DNA of 64,000 nt from Buchnera aphidicola (Brachycaudus cardui) (GTDB taxonomy: Bacteria > Pseudomonadota > Gammaproteobacteria > Enterobacterales > Enterobacteriaceae): positions 439,363 through 503,362 of the forward strand of contig NZ_CP034879.1 in the NCBI RefSeq assembly GCF_005081945.1. The letters run 5' to 3'. The notes beneath the pieces are model-generated. The model searched no databases. It was not told where the DNA came from and saw nothing but the letters and a program-made list of their open reading frames with translations. The position numbers and the translations under genes are program-made. Positions 20,639 to 30,783 of the stretch are shown here, piece after piece (the first letter of the stretch is position 1; each line of letters starts with the position of its first letter).

Positions 20639-21352
20639 TTATTCACCGTGATTACATTTTTTTAAATAAAAATTTGCAAAACTAAGGTCTTCTGGAGAAG
20701 TAATTTTAATATTATTGCCACCTCCTAAAACTAATAATGGATAATATCCATAATATTCTAATGCTGACGCTTCATCTGTAATAGAAATATTGTCTTTAAT
20801 AATTTTTTTTAAACAATATTTTAAAATATTAATTTGAAATAACTGAGGAGTTAATGCATGCCATAAATTTTTTCTATATATAGTAGAAAGTGATTTTTTT
20901 CTTTTGGTATCACTATATTTAATAGTATCAGATACCGGTCTTGCTAAAAGACCACCTACTGGATTTTGCTTAATAATAGATATTAATTTCTCTAAATCTT
21001 GATAACTTAAACAAGGACGAACAGCATCATGTACTATAACCCAATCAATATCTTTTATTATTTTTAATCCTGCTAAAACTGAATTTATTCTTTTTTGCCC
21101 ACCTATAACAGAAATAATACGAGGATGAGATGATATAGATAATTTATGAAAGTAATTATCTTGATGATTTAAACTTACAATAATACGAACTATATTAGGA
21201 TGTAATAATAATGTTGCTAAAGTATGTTCAAGTATAGTACGATTTTGAATTTTTATATATTGTTTTGGAAAATCTAATTGCATTCTACTGCCAATTCCTG
21301 CAGCAGGTACTATAGCTACAATTTTCGGTCTAAATAAACTAAATAAGATCAT
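20639..21352 (-). CDS. ispD: 2-C-methyl-D-erythritol 4-phosphate cytidylyltransferase
   Basis: Transfers CMP to methylerythritol phosphate in the MEP pathway. 237 residues. The nucleotidyltransferase signature [12 protein letters not shown] with FPKQY (residues 12-31), [11 protein letters not shown] and [15 protein letters not shown], and [11 protein letters not shown] are all in place. Between ftsB and ispF on the same strand, the order of E. coli. The start at 21352 is followed closely by the conserved fold, so no leader is missing. Confidence 0.97.
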   Translation of the reverse strand: MILFSLFRPKIVAIVPAAGIGSRMQLDFPKQYIKIQNRTILEHTLATLLLHPNIVRIIVSLNHQDNYFHKLSISSHPRIISVIGGQKRINSVLAGLKIIKDIDWVIVHDAVRPCLSYQDLEKLISIIKQNPVGGLLARPVSDTIKYSDTKRKKSLSTIYRKNLWHALTPQLFQINILKYCLKKIIKDNISITDEASALEYYGYYPLLVLGGGNNIKITSPEDLSFANFYLKKCNHGE

Positions 21353-21415
21353 TTTACATCCAAAATAATATTACTAAAAAAATTATTTTTTGTAATTAAT
21401 TTAATAATTTTTTAT

Positions 21416-21631
21416 TTAAATATCATTATGTTTAATATCATTAATATGATTTAAATTTTCAATTTCTGACATTATTTGATTATTACGAATATCAAGATCC
21501 GCGTTAGTTTTTTTTTCTTTTATAACTTTATTATAGATTTTTATATAATCTATAACACCATTTTTTCCTAACCAAAGAGAATATTGTAACCAAAGAAATA
21601 TAAACAATAAAAATATTTTTAATATCTTCAT
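21416..21631 (-). CDS. ftsB: Cell division protein FtsB, C-terminally short
   Basis: Bitopic divisome protein that pairs with FtsL and binds FtsQ. 71 residues against about 103 in E. coli. The N-terminal membrane segment and WLQYSLWLGKNGVIDY are nearly identical to E. coli, then a coiled-coil stretch with ARN-like DIRNNQIMSEIENLN. It stops soon after, so the segment corresponding to [20 protein letters not shown] in E. coli, the FtsQ contact, is missing. I found no frame downstream that restores it. Between cysC and ispD as in E. coli. Confidence 0.9.
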   Translation of the reverse strand: MKILKIFLLFIFLWLQYSLWLGKNGVIDYIKIYNKVIKEKKTNADLDIRNNQIMSEIENLNHINDIKHNDI

Positions 21632-21670
21632 ATTTTATTTTACAAAACCATATTTTATAAAAAAAAATGT

Positions 21671-22291
21671 TTAATCTATTTTATTAAAAGATATAATATT
21701 ATTATCATATAATATTTTAATTAATTTTTTAGAGTTTTTTTTTAGAGAATCTGTACCATCTAAAAGTAGATTCGGTCTTTCTGGAATTTCATACACATCA
21801 TTAATACCGGTAAAATCAGATATCACTCCAGCATGAGCTTTTGCATATAATTTTTTAGGATCGCGATCTTTGCATATATCAATTGGAGTATTAACAAATA
21901 TTTCTAAAAAATTTTTTTTTCCTAATATATTGCTAATCATATTTCTTTGATATCTATATGGAGAAATAACTGATACTAATATTATCATTCCAGCCTCTAA
22001 CATTATTTTTGATACTTCTCCAATACGTCTGATATTTTCTTCTCGATCAAGTTTTTGAAAACTTAAATCTGAACATAATCCAGATCTTATATTATCACCA
22101 TCTAGTAAACAAGTGTGAATATCATTTTCAAATAATATTTTTTCTAGATAATTAGCAATACTTGATTTTCCTGAACCTGATAAACCAGTAAACCATATTA
22201 CAATTGATTTATGACCATATTTTTTTTCACGCTTGATACGTGTAACTAAATATTTTTGCCAAAAAATATTATTTTTAAAGTAATTAGTCAT
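21671..22291 (-). CDS. cysC: Adenylylsulfate kinase
   Basis: Phosphorylates APS to PAPS with ATP. 206 residues. The Walker A loop is FTGLSGSGKSS (near residue 34), and LLDGDNIRSGLCSDLSF, NIRRIGEVSKIM, SVISPYR and the FTGINDVYEIPERPNL end segment are diagnostic. It follows cysN by a single base, so translation is probably coupled. Downstream product of cysD/cysN and supplier of cysH. Confidence 0.97.
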   Translation of the reverse strand: MTNYFKNNIFWQKYLVTRIKREKKYGHKSIVIWFTGLSGSGKSSIANYLEKILFENDIHTCLLDGDNIRSGLCSDLSFQKLDREENIRRIGEVSKIMLEAGMIILVSVISPYRYQRNMISNILGKKNFLEIFVNTPIDICKDRDPKKLYAKAHAGVISDFTGINDVYEIPERPNLLLDGTDSLKKNSKKLIKILYDNNIISFNKID

Positions 22292-22292
22292 T

Positions 22293-23717
22293 TTAATTAA
22301 AAACCTTTTTTACTTCTAATTTTGGAATATTCCAATGCGGAAAATGTTTAGAAATAAAAGCATGAAAGTCTGATTCAAAGTCTTTTGCCTTATTATCTAA
22401 TACACTTTTTTCTATTTCTAAATGATTTTTTATCATTCCTGCACCTACTGTAATATTTGTTAAAAAATCAATAAAGATTATATTACCTGTCATCCGATTA
22501 TCATCGTAATTATCAAAAATCATAGGCTCACTAAAAACCACTTTAACCTGTCCAATACTATTTAGAGAAAGAGAATTACTTTTTCTTTTTATCAAAGTAT
22601 TAACATCTATTTGAAATAATATTTCTTTTATATAAACACGTGTTTTTTTTCCAGATAATTTAACATGATATGATTCTCCTATTGATAATACATTATCTGT
22701 CATCCAAACTATATCAATGATAGCTTCTTGAGATGGCTTTAAAGAAGAGTCAATATTTACAAAAAAATCTCCTCGATTAATATCTATTTCATTGTCTAAA
22801 ACTATTGTAATTGCTTCACCTATTTCAGCTTTTTTTAAATTCTTATCAAAAGTCACAATTTTAGAAATACGTGAATTTATATTAATTGGCAATACTTTAA
22901 TTAATTGTCCTACATGAATACTACCAGACATTAGAGTTCCAGAATATCCACGAAATTCTGAATTAGGACGATTAATATATTGTACTGGAAATCTTATTTC
23001 TTCTGAATTATTTTTAATATCTTTAATAGTTATCGTTTCTAAAATATTTAATAGTGTTGGACCATTGTACCAAGTCATTAAACTATTTTTAAAAACAATA
23101 TTTTCACCTATCAATGCTGATATAGGAATAAAAAAAATATTTAAATCATTTGGAAGTTTTTTAGAGAAATGAAGAAATTTTTTTTTGATATTAATAAATA
23201 ATTCTTCCTTGTAATCTACTAAATCCATTTTATTAATAGCAACAATTAAATATTTAATTCCAAGTAAAGTAGAAATAAAACTATGTCGACAAGTTTGTTC
23301 TGATAAACCTTTTCGAACATCAACTAATAAAATAGATAAATCACAAGTAGAAGCACCAGTTACCATATTACGAGTGTATTGTTCATGACCAGGAGTATCT
23401 GCGATAATAAATTTTCGTTTATCAGTAGAAAAGTAACGATAAGCTACATCAATTGTTATTCCTTGTTCTCGTTCAGATTGTAATCCGTCAACTATGAGTG
23501 CTAAATCAACATTATCTCCTTGTGTACCATGACGCTTGCTATCATGCTTTAAAGTAGATAATTGATCATCATAAATTTGTTGAGTATCATTCAACAAGCG
23601 ACCAATTAATGTACTTTTACCATCATCTACACTACCACATGTTAAAAATTTTAATAAAGTTTTCTTTTGATGTAAATCTAACCATTCTTTAAAGTTGTCT
23701 CTTTTTTTAATATTCAT
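22293..23717 (-). CDS. cysN: Sulfate adenylyltransferase subunit 1 (GTPase)
   Basis: Regulatory GTPase of ATP sulfurylase. 474 residues against 475. G motifs: GSVDDGKST near residue 27, DTPGHEQYTRNM, and NKMDLVDY; then EF-Tu-like beta-barrel domains with RGYSGTLMSGSIHVG. E. coli also keeps cysN separate from cysC, unlike species with a fused protein. It follows cysD by 25 bases on the same strand. Confidence 0.97.
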   Translation of the reverse strand: MNIKKRDNFKEWLDLHQKKTLLKFLTCGSVDDGKSTLIGRLLNDTQQIYDDQLSTLKHDSKRHGTQGDNVDLALIVDGLQSEREQGITIDVAYRYFSTDKRKFIIADTPGHEQYTRNMVTGASTCDLSILLVDVRKGLSEQTCRHSFISTLLGIKYLIVAINKMDLVDYKEELFINIKKKFLHFSKKLPNDLNIFFIPISALIGENIVFKNSLMTWYNGPTLLNILETITIKDIKNNSEEIRFPVQYINRPNSEFRGYSGTLMSGSIHVGQLIKVLPININSRISKIVTFDKNLKKAEIGEAITIVLDNEIDINRGDFFVNIDSSLKPSQEAIIDIVWMTDNVLSIGESYHVKLSGKKTRVYIKEILFQIDVNTLIKRKSNSLSLNSIGQVKVVFSEPMIFDNYDDNRMTGNIIFIDFLTNITVGAGMIKNHLEIEKSVLDNKAKDFESDFHAFISKHFPHWNIPKLEVKKVFN

Positions 23718-23742
23718 TATTTAAACTTTATCCTCTTTAATT

Positions 23743-24651
23743 TTAAAAATAACCTTGTCTTTTTTTCAATTCCATTGAGCTTTTTTGATCATAATCAATA
23801 GTTCGACCTGTCCTTTCGCTAGTTTTTACTATTAAAGTTTCTTCAATAACTTCTTCAAGAGTTTTAGCTTCTGATTCAATAGCGCTAGTTAAAGGCCAGC
23901 ATCCTAAAGTACGAAATCTCACTAATTTTTCTTTTATTACTTCATTAGGATGAAGATTAATACGTGTGTCATCAATCATTATTAATGCACCATCTCTTTC
24001 TAAAACTGAACGTATAGAAGCAAAATAAAGAGGAACAATTTCAATTTTTTCTAAAAAAATATACTGCCAAATATCCAGTTCAGTCCAATTAGATAGTGGA
24101 AATATACGAATGTTTTCTCCTTTGTTTATCTGTCCATTATAATTCCACCATAATTCAGGACGTTGTTTTTTTGGATCCCATTGATGAAAAGAATCACGAA
24201 AAGAATAAATACGTTCTTTAGATCTCGATTTTTCTTCATCTCGTCTTGCTCCACCAAAAGCAGCATCAAAATTATATTTATTTATAGCTTCTTTTAAACC
24301 TTCTGTCTTCATGATATCAGTATATTTGCTTCCTCCGTGTTCAAAAGGATTTAAACCCAATAATTTTCCTTTTGAATTACAATGTACTATTAATTCTATA
24401 TTAGAAGTATTAGCAATATGATCTCTAAATTGATACATCTCTTTAAACTTCCATCCAGTATCTATATGTAATAAAGGAAAAGGTAAATTGCCAGGGTAAA
24501 AAGCTTTTTTTGCAAGATGTAACATTACTGAAGAATCTTTACCAATAGAATACAACATAACAGGATTTTGAAATTCTGCCATTACTTCTCGCATAATATA
24601 AATACTTTCTGATTCTAATTGATGCAAATGAGTCGTATTTTTTGTAAACAT
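23743..24651 (-). CDS. cysD: Sulfate adenylyltransferase subunit 2
   Basis: Catalytic subunit that adenylates sulfate to APS. 302 residues, the same as E. coli. PP-loop signature [14 protein letters not shown] (residues 35-48), [31 protein letters not shown] and the C-terminal [15 protein letters not shown] are typical. First gene of cysDNC, downstream of cysG with a 61-base gap. Confidence 0.97.
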   Translation of the reverse strand: MFTKNTTHLHQLESESIYIMREVMAEFQNPVMLYSIGKDSSVMLHLAKKAFYPGNLPFPLLHIDTGWKFKEMYQFRDHIANTSNIELIVHCNSKGKLLGLNPFEHGGSKYTDIMKTEGLKEAINKYNFDAAFGGARRDEEKSRSKERIYSFRDSFHQWDPKKQRPELWWNYNGQINKGENIRIFPLSNWTELDIWQYIFLEKIEIVPLYFASIRSVLERDGALIMIDDTRINLHPNEVIKEKLVRFRTLGCWPLTSAIESEAKTLEEVIEETLIVKTSERTGRTIDYDQKSSMELKKRQGYF

Positions 24652-24712
24652 TTATTTTCCTTAAATAAATTTTACTATTTAAAATATTATTTCAGATATA
24701 ATTAAATAAATT

Positions 24713-26089
24713 TTAATTCTTAAACCATGAAAATTTTTTATGCAGAAGTACAACTTCTCCAATAATTAAAAGAGATGGAGTAGTAGTAAATGTAATCATT
24801 TTTTCCACTTCATCTAAACGTCCTATAATAATTTTTTGATTAATTGTTGTGCCTTTTGAAACAATGGCTATTGGTGTTGATTTTAATCTACCAAATTTAA
24901 TAAGTTTTTTAGAAATATCAGTCGCTTGAACAGTGCCCATATATACTACTAAGGTATAAGAAGCATCACTGAGTACTTTCCAATTATTTAAAAAACCATT
25001 ATTAGATTTATGACCTGTAATAAATATTACACCTTGTGCGTATTTACGATGAGTCAGTGGTATTCCAGTATATGCTGCTATACCAATAGAAGCAGTAATA
25101 CCTGGAACTACCTGAAAATCAAGACCCGCATTTTTTACTGCTTCTATTTCTTCACCGCCACGCCCAAAAACAAAAGGATCTCCACCTTTTAAACGTACTA
25201 CTTTTTTCCCTTCTTGTGCTAAACATATTAATAGTTTATTAATTTCATCTTGTGAAATATTTTTTAAACCAGCTCGTTTTCCAACACAAATACGTTTTGC
25301 ATCACGACGAATTAAATCTAAAACTTCTCCTGAAATTAAATAATCATATAAGACTACGTCTGCTTGCTGTAGTACTTGCAATCCTCTAAGCGTTAATAAA
25401 CCACTATCTCCTGGACCCGCACCTACTAATATAACTTCACCCTTCAGAGAAGTATTATTAATATTATTAATACTGTCTTTTAAAAAACTAATTGCTTTGT
25501 TTTGTTTTCCATTGAGTACATATTCAATAAAAATACTTTTAAATAATTTTTCCCAAAAACGACGTCTATCTAAAAAATTAGAAAAATGTTGTTTAATTTT
25601 CTCTCTCCATTTACCTGCAATTTTAGCTACTTCACCTATTCTCATAGGTAATATTGCTTCAATTTTTTCACGTAAAACACGTAATAAAACAGGAGCTGTA
25701 CCTCCAGAAGAAATAGCTATAATTATCGGAGAACGATCAATAATAGAAGGAAAAATAAAAGAACATTTTGCTTTTTGATCAACTATATTCACTAATATAG
25801 AATAATCATTACACACATTAAATATATATTCATTTAATTGAATGTCATTTGTAGCCGAAATTACTAAAAATACTTTATTTAAAAAAAACGTACTAAATTC
25901 TTTAGATAACCAAACAATTTTCTTTTGATACAAAAGAAAATTTACTTCAGAAGATAATTCTCTTGCAATAACATTAACTTTAGCTTGTGCTCGAAGCAGT
26001 AGTGTAATCTTATTAAATGCTACTTCTCCAGCACCAATTACTAAGACATTTTTATTTTTTAAATCTACAAAAATAGGAAGATAATTCAC
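24713..26089 (-). CDS. cysG: Siroheme synthase (multifunctional)
   Basis: Makes siroheme from uroporphyrinogen III, the cofactor of the sulfite reductase CysI. 458 residues. The N-terminal half is the dehydrogenase/ferrochelatase with NVLVIGAGEVAFNK and AISSGGTAPVLLRVLRE; the C-terminal half is the methyltransferase with EVILVGAGPGDSGLLTLRG, VRLKGGDPFVFGRGGEE and VVPGITASIGIAAYTGIPLT. Both halves are complete, so all three activities are expected. It sits inside the cys cluster here, whereas E. coli keeps it beside nirBD. Confidence 0.97.
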   Translation of the reverse strand: MNYLPIFVDLKNKNVLVIGAGEVAFNKITLLLRAQAKVNVIARELSSEVNFLLYQKKIVWLSKEFSTFFLNKVFLVISATNDIQLNEYIFNVCNDYSILVNIVDQKAKCSFIFPSIIDRSPIIIAISSGGTAPVLLRVLREKIEAILPMRIGEVAKIAGKWREKIKQHFSNFLDRRRFWEKLFKSIFIEYVLNGKQNKAISFLKDSINNINNTSLKGEVILVGAGPGDSGLLTLRGLQVLQQADVVLYDYLISGEVLDLIRRDAKRICVGKRAGLKNISQDEINKLLICLAQEGKKVVRLKGGDPFVFGRGGEEIEAVKNAGLDFQVVPGITASIGIAAYTGIPLTHRKYAQGVIFITGHKSNNGFLNNWKVLSDASYTLVVYMGTVQATDISKKLIKFGRLKSTPIAIVSKGTTINQKIIIGRLDEVEKMITFTTTPSLLIIGEVVLLHKKFSWFKN

Positions 26090-26395
26090 ATTTACCTTAT
26101 TTTAAAAAAATACAAACAATTATAAATAGAACAGTTTTGAAATTTAGTAAAAATATGATATAATCATAAATTATTTTTAATATTAAAAACTTTTATACCT
26201 AACAAAATAAATATTTCAAAAAATAAAAAAATTCACATATGTTAAATGCATTTAAAATAAAAATATAATACACAATACAGTAAAATATAACTTAACAAAA
26301 TAAATATTTAATATACAAGTAAAATATATAAAAAAATATTTTATATATATTTAAAAAAGATAAATAAATTTTATATTAATAATTTTTTTAAAATA
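26090..26395. other. 306-base gap between cysG and cysH
   Basis: Both flanking genes are on the minus strand. The stretch is over 80% A+T with scattered stops in all frames and no RNA fold I trust. It probably holds the promoter of the cysG-cysDNC unit; TATAAT on the minus strand at 26124-26119 is the only good box and lacks a -35. It may be the remains of a lost gene, but no protein similarity is readable. Confidence 0.6.
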
Positions 26396-27139
26396 TTAAA
26401 TTTCATTTTCATGTAAACCACATTCACGTTTTAGTCCAAAAAAACGAGTTTCTTCTTCTAACATACCAGATATATGTTTTGAAGTAGTATGTATATCTCC
26501 AATAGAAGAATATCCCTCTTTTGATAATGGATGAATATCTAAATTATTTATTTTTAAATATTCGGCTATTTTATCATTAGACCAATCTAATATAGGAAGT
26601 ACTTTAAAAACTCTTTTTTGAATAGAAAGAAAAGATAATAATTTTCGACTTTTTGATTGATCACGACGTAATCCAGCAAACCATGTTTGCACTGATAAAT
26701 TTTTTAAAGCAAAATTCATCGGTTGTACTTTATTAATACTATTATAAAAATTAATTCCTTTTATTCCTTTTGTCCATAATTGTCCATATCGTGCTTCTTG
26801 CCATGCTGGAGATATTTTTGATCTAAAAATTTGTAAATTTAAATTAAATTTTTTCATTAAAAAATCAATAAAATTATATGTTTGAGGAAATAAATAACCT
26901 GTATCAATCAAAATAACAGGAATATCAGGTTTTTGTGTAATAATAAGATGCAATAAAACTACTGATTGAATACCGAAACTAGATGACATGACATGTGTAC
27001 ATGGTAAATTTCTTAAAGCCCAAGAAATACGCTCTTCGGTAGAATAATTTGATATTAGAAGATTTAATTCAGACAAAATATCATTTTTTTCTTGAGAATT
27101 TAATAATTCAATATTCTTAATATTAAATTTGGACATCAC
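26396..27139 (-). CDS. cysH: Phosphoadenosine phosphosulfate reductase
   Basis: Reduces PAPS to sulfite with thioredoxin. 247 residues against 244. PP-loop-like segment [43 protein letters not shown] and the C-terminal active-site tail [11 protein letters not shown] with its single catalytic cysteine are present. The two extra cysteine pairs of APS-type reductases are absent, so PAPS is the substrate, which agrees with the presence of cysC. Follows cysI by 12 bases. The second of two start ATGs may be used. Confidence 0.97.
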   Translation of the reverse strand: MMSKFNIKNIELLNSQEKNDILSELNLLISNYSTEERISWALRNLPCTHVMSSSFGIQSVVLLHLIITQKPDIPVILIDTGYLFPQTYNFIDFLMKKFNLNLQIFRSKISPAWQEARYGQLWTKGIKGINFYNSINKVQPMNFALKNLSVQTWFAGLRRDQSKSRKLLSFLSIQKRVFKVLPILDWSNDKIAEYLKINNLDIHPLSKEGYSSIGDIHTTSKHISGMLEEETRFFGLKRECGLHENEI

Positions 27140-27151
27140 TGATTCTCCAAA

Positions 27152-28861
27152 CTAACTCCAAAAATCATAAATAGGGTTAATAATTTCTTTAACAATTTCT
27201 TTTCTAATAACAAAATCTCCAAAATCTTCTTTGTTTATTCTTTCATTAGACCAAAGTGTAATTAAAAATTTTAAATGAACTAATATTTCTTTTTCAGTAA
27301 TGTTTTCCTTATAAATTTTCGGAATCCGACTGCCAATGCGATTTCCTCCTATATATAAATTATATCGACCTATAGATTTTCCAATTAAACCAACTTCAGC
27401 TAATAAGGATCGTCCACAACCATTTGGACAACCAGAAATACGTAAAATAATAGTTTCCTCTTCTACACCACACTCTAACATAATAGATTCTAATTGAGTG
27501 ACAAAATGAGATAACATACGTTCGGCTTCAGCCATAGCTAAAGGACAAGTAGGAAATGAAACACATGACATAGAATTTTGACGTAAATTACTAATTTTAT
27601 TCATTAATCCGTATGACACAGCTATTTTTTCTATTTCATCTTTATTATTGTGAGGTATTTCAGAAATAATAATATTTTGATTAGATGTTATTCTAAAATT
27701 ACCATTATGAATACTGGCTATTTTGCATAATCCAGATTTTAATAATTGATCATTATTATCATATATACGTCCATTTTGAATAAATAATGTTAAATTCCAA
27801 TTATTATGAATATCTTTCATCCATCCAAATCTATCTCCCCTATCTATAAATTGATAAGGACGAATAGGTTCAAAATTTATACCAGAACGTGCTTCTATTT
27901 CTTTTTTAAAACGTTCTAAACCAAATTTATTTATAGTATACCTAGTTTTTGCATTCGATCGATCAGTACGATCACCCCAATCTCGCTGTGTTGTAACTAT
28001 AGATTCAGCAAATAACAAAGTATTTTTTACAGATATATAACCAATTTCTGTTGCAAGAAATGGCCAAGTATGCTTATTTCCATGAGTAAAGGATAAACCT
28101 CCACCTATTAAAACATTGAATCCAATTATTGCATTATTTTCTATAATAGCAATGAAATTCATATCATTTGCATATAAATCTACATCATTATATGGAGGAA
28201 CTACAACAGTTGTCTTAAATTTTCTTGGTAAATAAGTTTCACCTAAAATAGGCTCTTTATCTGTTGTAGAAATTTTTTTTTGATCTAGCCAAATTTCTGC
28301 ATAAGCTTTAGTATGTGGCAATAAAAATTCTGAAATTTTTCGAGCCCACTCATAAGCTTCTTGATGAATTAAAGATTGCATTGGATTAGAAGTACAAAGT
28401 ACATTTCTATTGACATCGTTAGCTGTTGCTAAAGAATCTAATTCTATTTGATGTAGTATTTTATGTACATCTTTCAATTTATTTTTTAAAATACCATGAA
28501 ATTGAAAAGTTTGACGATTTGTAAGTCGTATTGTACCATATAATGTATTCTCACTTGCACAAGAATCAATTTCTAACCATTTTTTTGCTTTAATAACACC
28601 TCCTGGTAATCGACAACGAAGCATCATGGCATAACGTGGTTCTAATTTTTGTTCATGACGTTCCAAACGTAAATCACGATCATCTTGTTGATACATACCA
28701 TGAAATCGAATAAGAGAAAAATTATCTCCACTAAAACTATTAGTAATATCATTTTTTAAATCTTCAACAATTGTTCCTCTAAGATAATTGCTGTTTTTTT
28801 TGATACGCTCTGCATCAGTAACTTTTTTTATTGAATCTATCTTTTTATTATTTTTATTCAT
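27152..28861 (-). CDS. cysI: Sulfite reductase hemoprotein beta subunit
   Basis: Six-electron reduction of sulfite to sulfide at a siroheme-4Fe4S centre. 569 residues against 570. Cluster ligands are the C-x5-C of [11 protein letters not shown] (near residue 435) and the C-x3-C of [10 protein letters not shown] (near 480). [10 protein letters not shown] and GGGLSFTHG are siroheme-pocket motifs. Its ATG overlaps the cysJ stop by one base (TAATG), indicating coupled translation. Electrons come from cysJ, siroheme from cysG. Confidence 0.98.
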   Translation of the reverse strand: MNKNNKKIDSIKKVTDAERIKKNSNYLRGTIVEDLKNDITNSFSGDNFSLIRFHGMYQQDDRDLRLERHEQKLEPRYAMMLRCRLPGGVIKAKKWLEIDSCASENTLYGTIRLTNRQTFQFHGILKNKLKDVHKILHQIELDSLATANDVNRNVLCTSNPMQSLIHQEAYEWARKISEFLLPHTKAYAEIWLDQKKISTTDKEPILGETYLPRKFKTTVVVPPYNDVDLYANDMNFIAIIENNAIIGFNVLIGGGLSFTHGNKHTWPFLATEIGYISVKNTLLFAESIVTTQRDWGDRTDRSNAKTRYTINKFGLERFKKEIEARSGINFEPIRPYQFIDRGDRFGWMKDIHNNWNLTLFIQNGRIYDNNDQLLKSGLCKIASIHNGNFRITSNQNIIISEIPHNNKDEIEKIAVSYGLMNKISNLRQNSMSCVSFPTCPLAMAEAERMLSHFVTQLESIMLECGVEEETIILRISGCPNGCGRSLLAEVGLIGKSIGRYNLYIGGNRIGSRIPKIYKENITEKEILVHLKFLITLWSNERINKEDFGDFVIRKEIVKEIINPIYDFWS

Positions 28862-30663
28862 TAATATACATCTCTTTTATAACGTTGATTCAAACGTAAA
28901 TTATTTAAAAATTCATCAGCATCTTCAAGATTCATTCCTGCATTTTTACTAATCACATCTAATAATGCTTTTTCTACATCTTTTGCCATTTTAGAAGCAT
29001 TACCACAAACATATATTTGAGCTCCATCTTGTATCCAAGACCAAACTTCTTTTCCATTTTCTCTAATTTTATCCTGTATATATACTTTATGTTTTTGATC
29101 TTGTGACCAAGCTAAACTCATCTTATTAAGAAGACCTTTTTTGATATATTGTTGCCATTCTATTTGATATAAAAAATCTTCAGTAAAATGAGGATTACCA
29201 AAAAAAATCCAATTTTTACCTTTAGATCCATCATTGTCTCTTTGCTGCATAAAAGCACGAAATGGAGCAATTCCAGTCCCAGAACCAATCATTATAATTG
29301 GTATATCTTTTTCTATAGGTAAGCGAAAATGATTATTACTTTCAATAAAAATTTTTATTTTATCATCAACTTTTAAAGATTGTGAAAGATAACCAGAAGC
29401 TCCTCCTAAATGTAAATATCCAGAAATTATTTTTTTTACTACACCAACTGTAATATGAATTTCTTCATTAGTTTCATCTTGAGATGAAGAAATAGAATAT
29501 AATCTAGGCGTTAATGGACGCAATAAATTAATAAGCTGTTCTGCAGACATTTTACATGGATAGTCATATAACATTTTAACTAAAGGAGTTTCGATAATAT
29601 AATTGTGAAAATAAATGTCATTGGAAATAATATTGTTTAAGAATGTATTTTTTGTAAAATTAGCATATTTTTTTACAAGATTCTTAGTATTATTAGTTAA
29701 TTCAAAATGATTTTTTAAAGCATCAAAAATTGTAACAATATTATTGTTAATTGTAATTTTATCAGATATTGGAATAGAAAGTAATTCTAGTATTTTATTA
29801 ATTAAATTAGTATCATTTTTATACCAAACACCAAGAGCATCACCTGGTTTATAATTAATATTTAAGTTACTAATATCAATTTCAATATGATGTACATCTT
29901 TATTAGAATTGCGACCGGTAATTTTTTGATTCATTAATATAATAGCTGTTGCCGGGTTCGCTTTATTATAATGAGACTGTGGAATTACAGAATAATCTTC
30001 TTTTTTAAAAGATGGTACAGTAATATTTTTTTCCGTAGTATAATTATTAATTGATACTAATAATTCTTTAGACCATTTAATATAATCATTTTCGTATTCA
30101 ATATCAGCATCATAACGATCAAGTAAAGATTTTGCTCCTAATTCTTGTAATCTTTTATCAAAATCTTTTCCTGCTTGACAAAAAAAATTATAAGATGTAT
30201 CTCCAAGACCAAAAATACTATAATGTAAATCACTTAATTTTGGAGCTTTTTTTGACATTATAAACTTGTACAAAGAAAATGCTTCTTCTGGAGGCTCACC
30301 TTCTCCTTGCGTTGAAATAATTAAAATCAATATTTTTTCATTTCGTATTTTTTTAAATTTATAATCAAGAGCATTTATCAAACTAACATGTTTGTTATGT
30401 TTTTTAAAATATTTATAAAGACGTTCAGATAATAACTTTGCATTACCAGTTTGAGAAGCTGAAATAATAGTAATAGTTTGCTCTAGATTATCTTGTTTTA
30501 TTTGAAGATCAGGTGAATTAGATAATTGATTTGCAACTTTCCAAAAATAACCTGATAACCAAGCACATTGAATATTTGAACATGTACTTTCAAGTTTTTT
30601 TAAATAATTTAATTGTTCTGAATCTAAGGGAAGTAAAATATCAAACATATTTTGTTTTTTCAT
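28861..30663 (-). CDS. cysJ: Sulfite reductase flavoprotein alpha subunit
   Basis: Passes electrons from NADPH through FAD and FMN to CysI. 600 residues against 599. The flavodoxin domain (about 65-200) has [13 protein letters not shown] and [12 protein letters not shown]; the FAD domain has PRLYSISSS near residue 385 and GYLSQSL; the NADPH domain has [14 protein letters not shown] and ends with the [12 protein letters not shown] tail found in the family. First gene of cysJIH; 120 bases separate it from mutS upstream. Confidence 0.98.
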   Translation of the reverse strand: MKKQNMFDILLPLDSEQLNYLKKLESTCSNIQCAWLSGYFWKVANQLSNSPDLQIKQDNLEQTITIISASQTGNAKLLSERLYKYFKKHNKHVSLINALDYKFKKIRNEKILILIISTQGEGEPPEEAFSLYKFIMSKKAPKLSDLHYSIFGLGDTSYNFFCQAGKDFDKRLQELGAKSLLDRYDADIEYENDYIKWSKELLVSINNYTTEKNITVPSFKKEDYSVIPQSHYNKANPATAIILMNQKITGRNSNKDVHHIEIDISNLNINYKPGDALGVWYKNDTNLINKILELLSIPISDKITINNNIVTIFDALKNHFELTNNTKNLVKKYANFTKNTFLNNIISNDIYFHNYIIETPLVKMLYDYPCKMSAEQLINLLRPLTPRLYSISSSQDETNEEIHITVGVVKKIISGYLHLGGASGYLSQSLKVDDKIKIFIESNNHFRLPIEKDIPIIMIGSGTGIAPFRAFMQQRDNDGSKGKNWIFFGNPHFTEDFLYQIEWQQYIKKGLLNKMSLAWSQDQKHKVYIQDKIRENGKEVWSWIQDGAQIYVCGNASKMAKDVEKALLDVISKNAGMNLEDADEFLNNLRLNQRYKRDVY

Positions 30664-30783
30664 TGATCTAAATATCCAAATTTCATTTCATTAAACACCT
30701 AATGTTATCAATAAAATACAATTTATAGAAAATATTAAATTATTTATATATTTTTTGAATAGCAATAAAATTCTTAATAAGAA

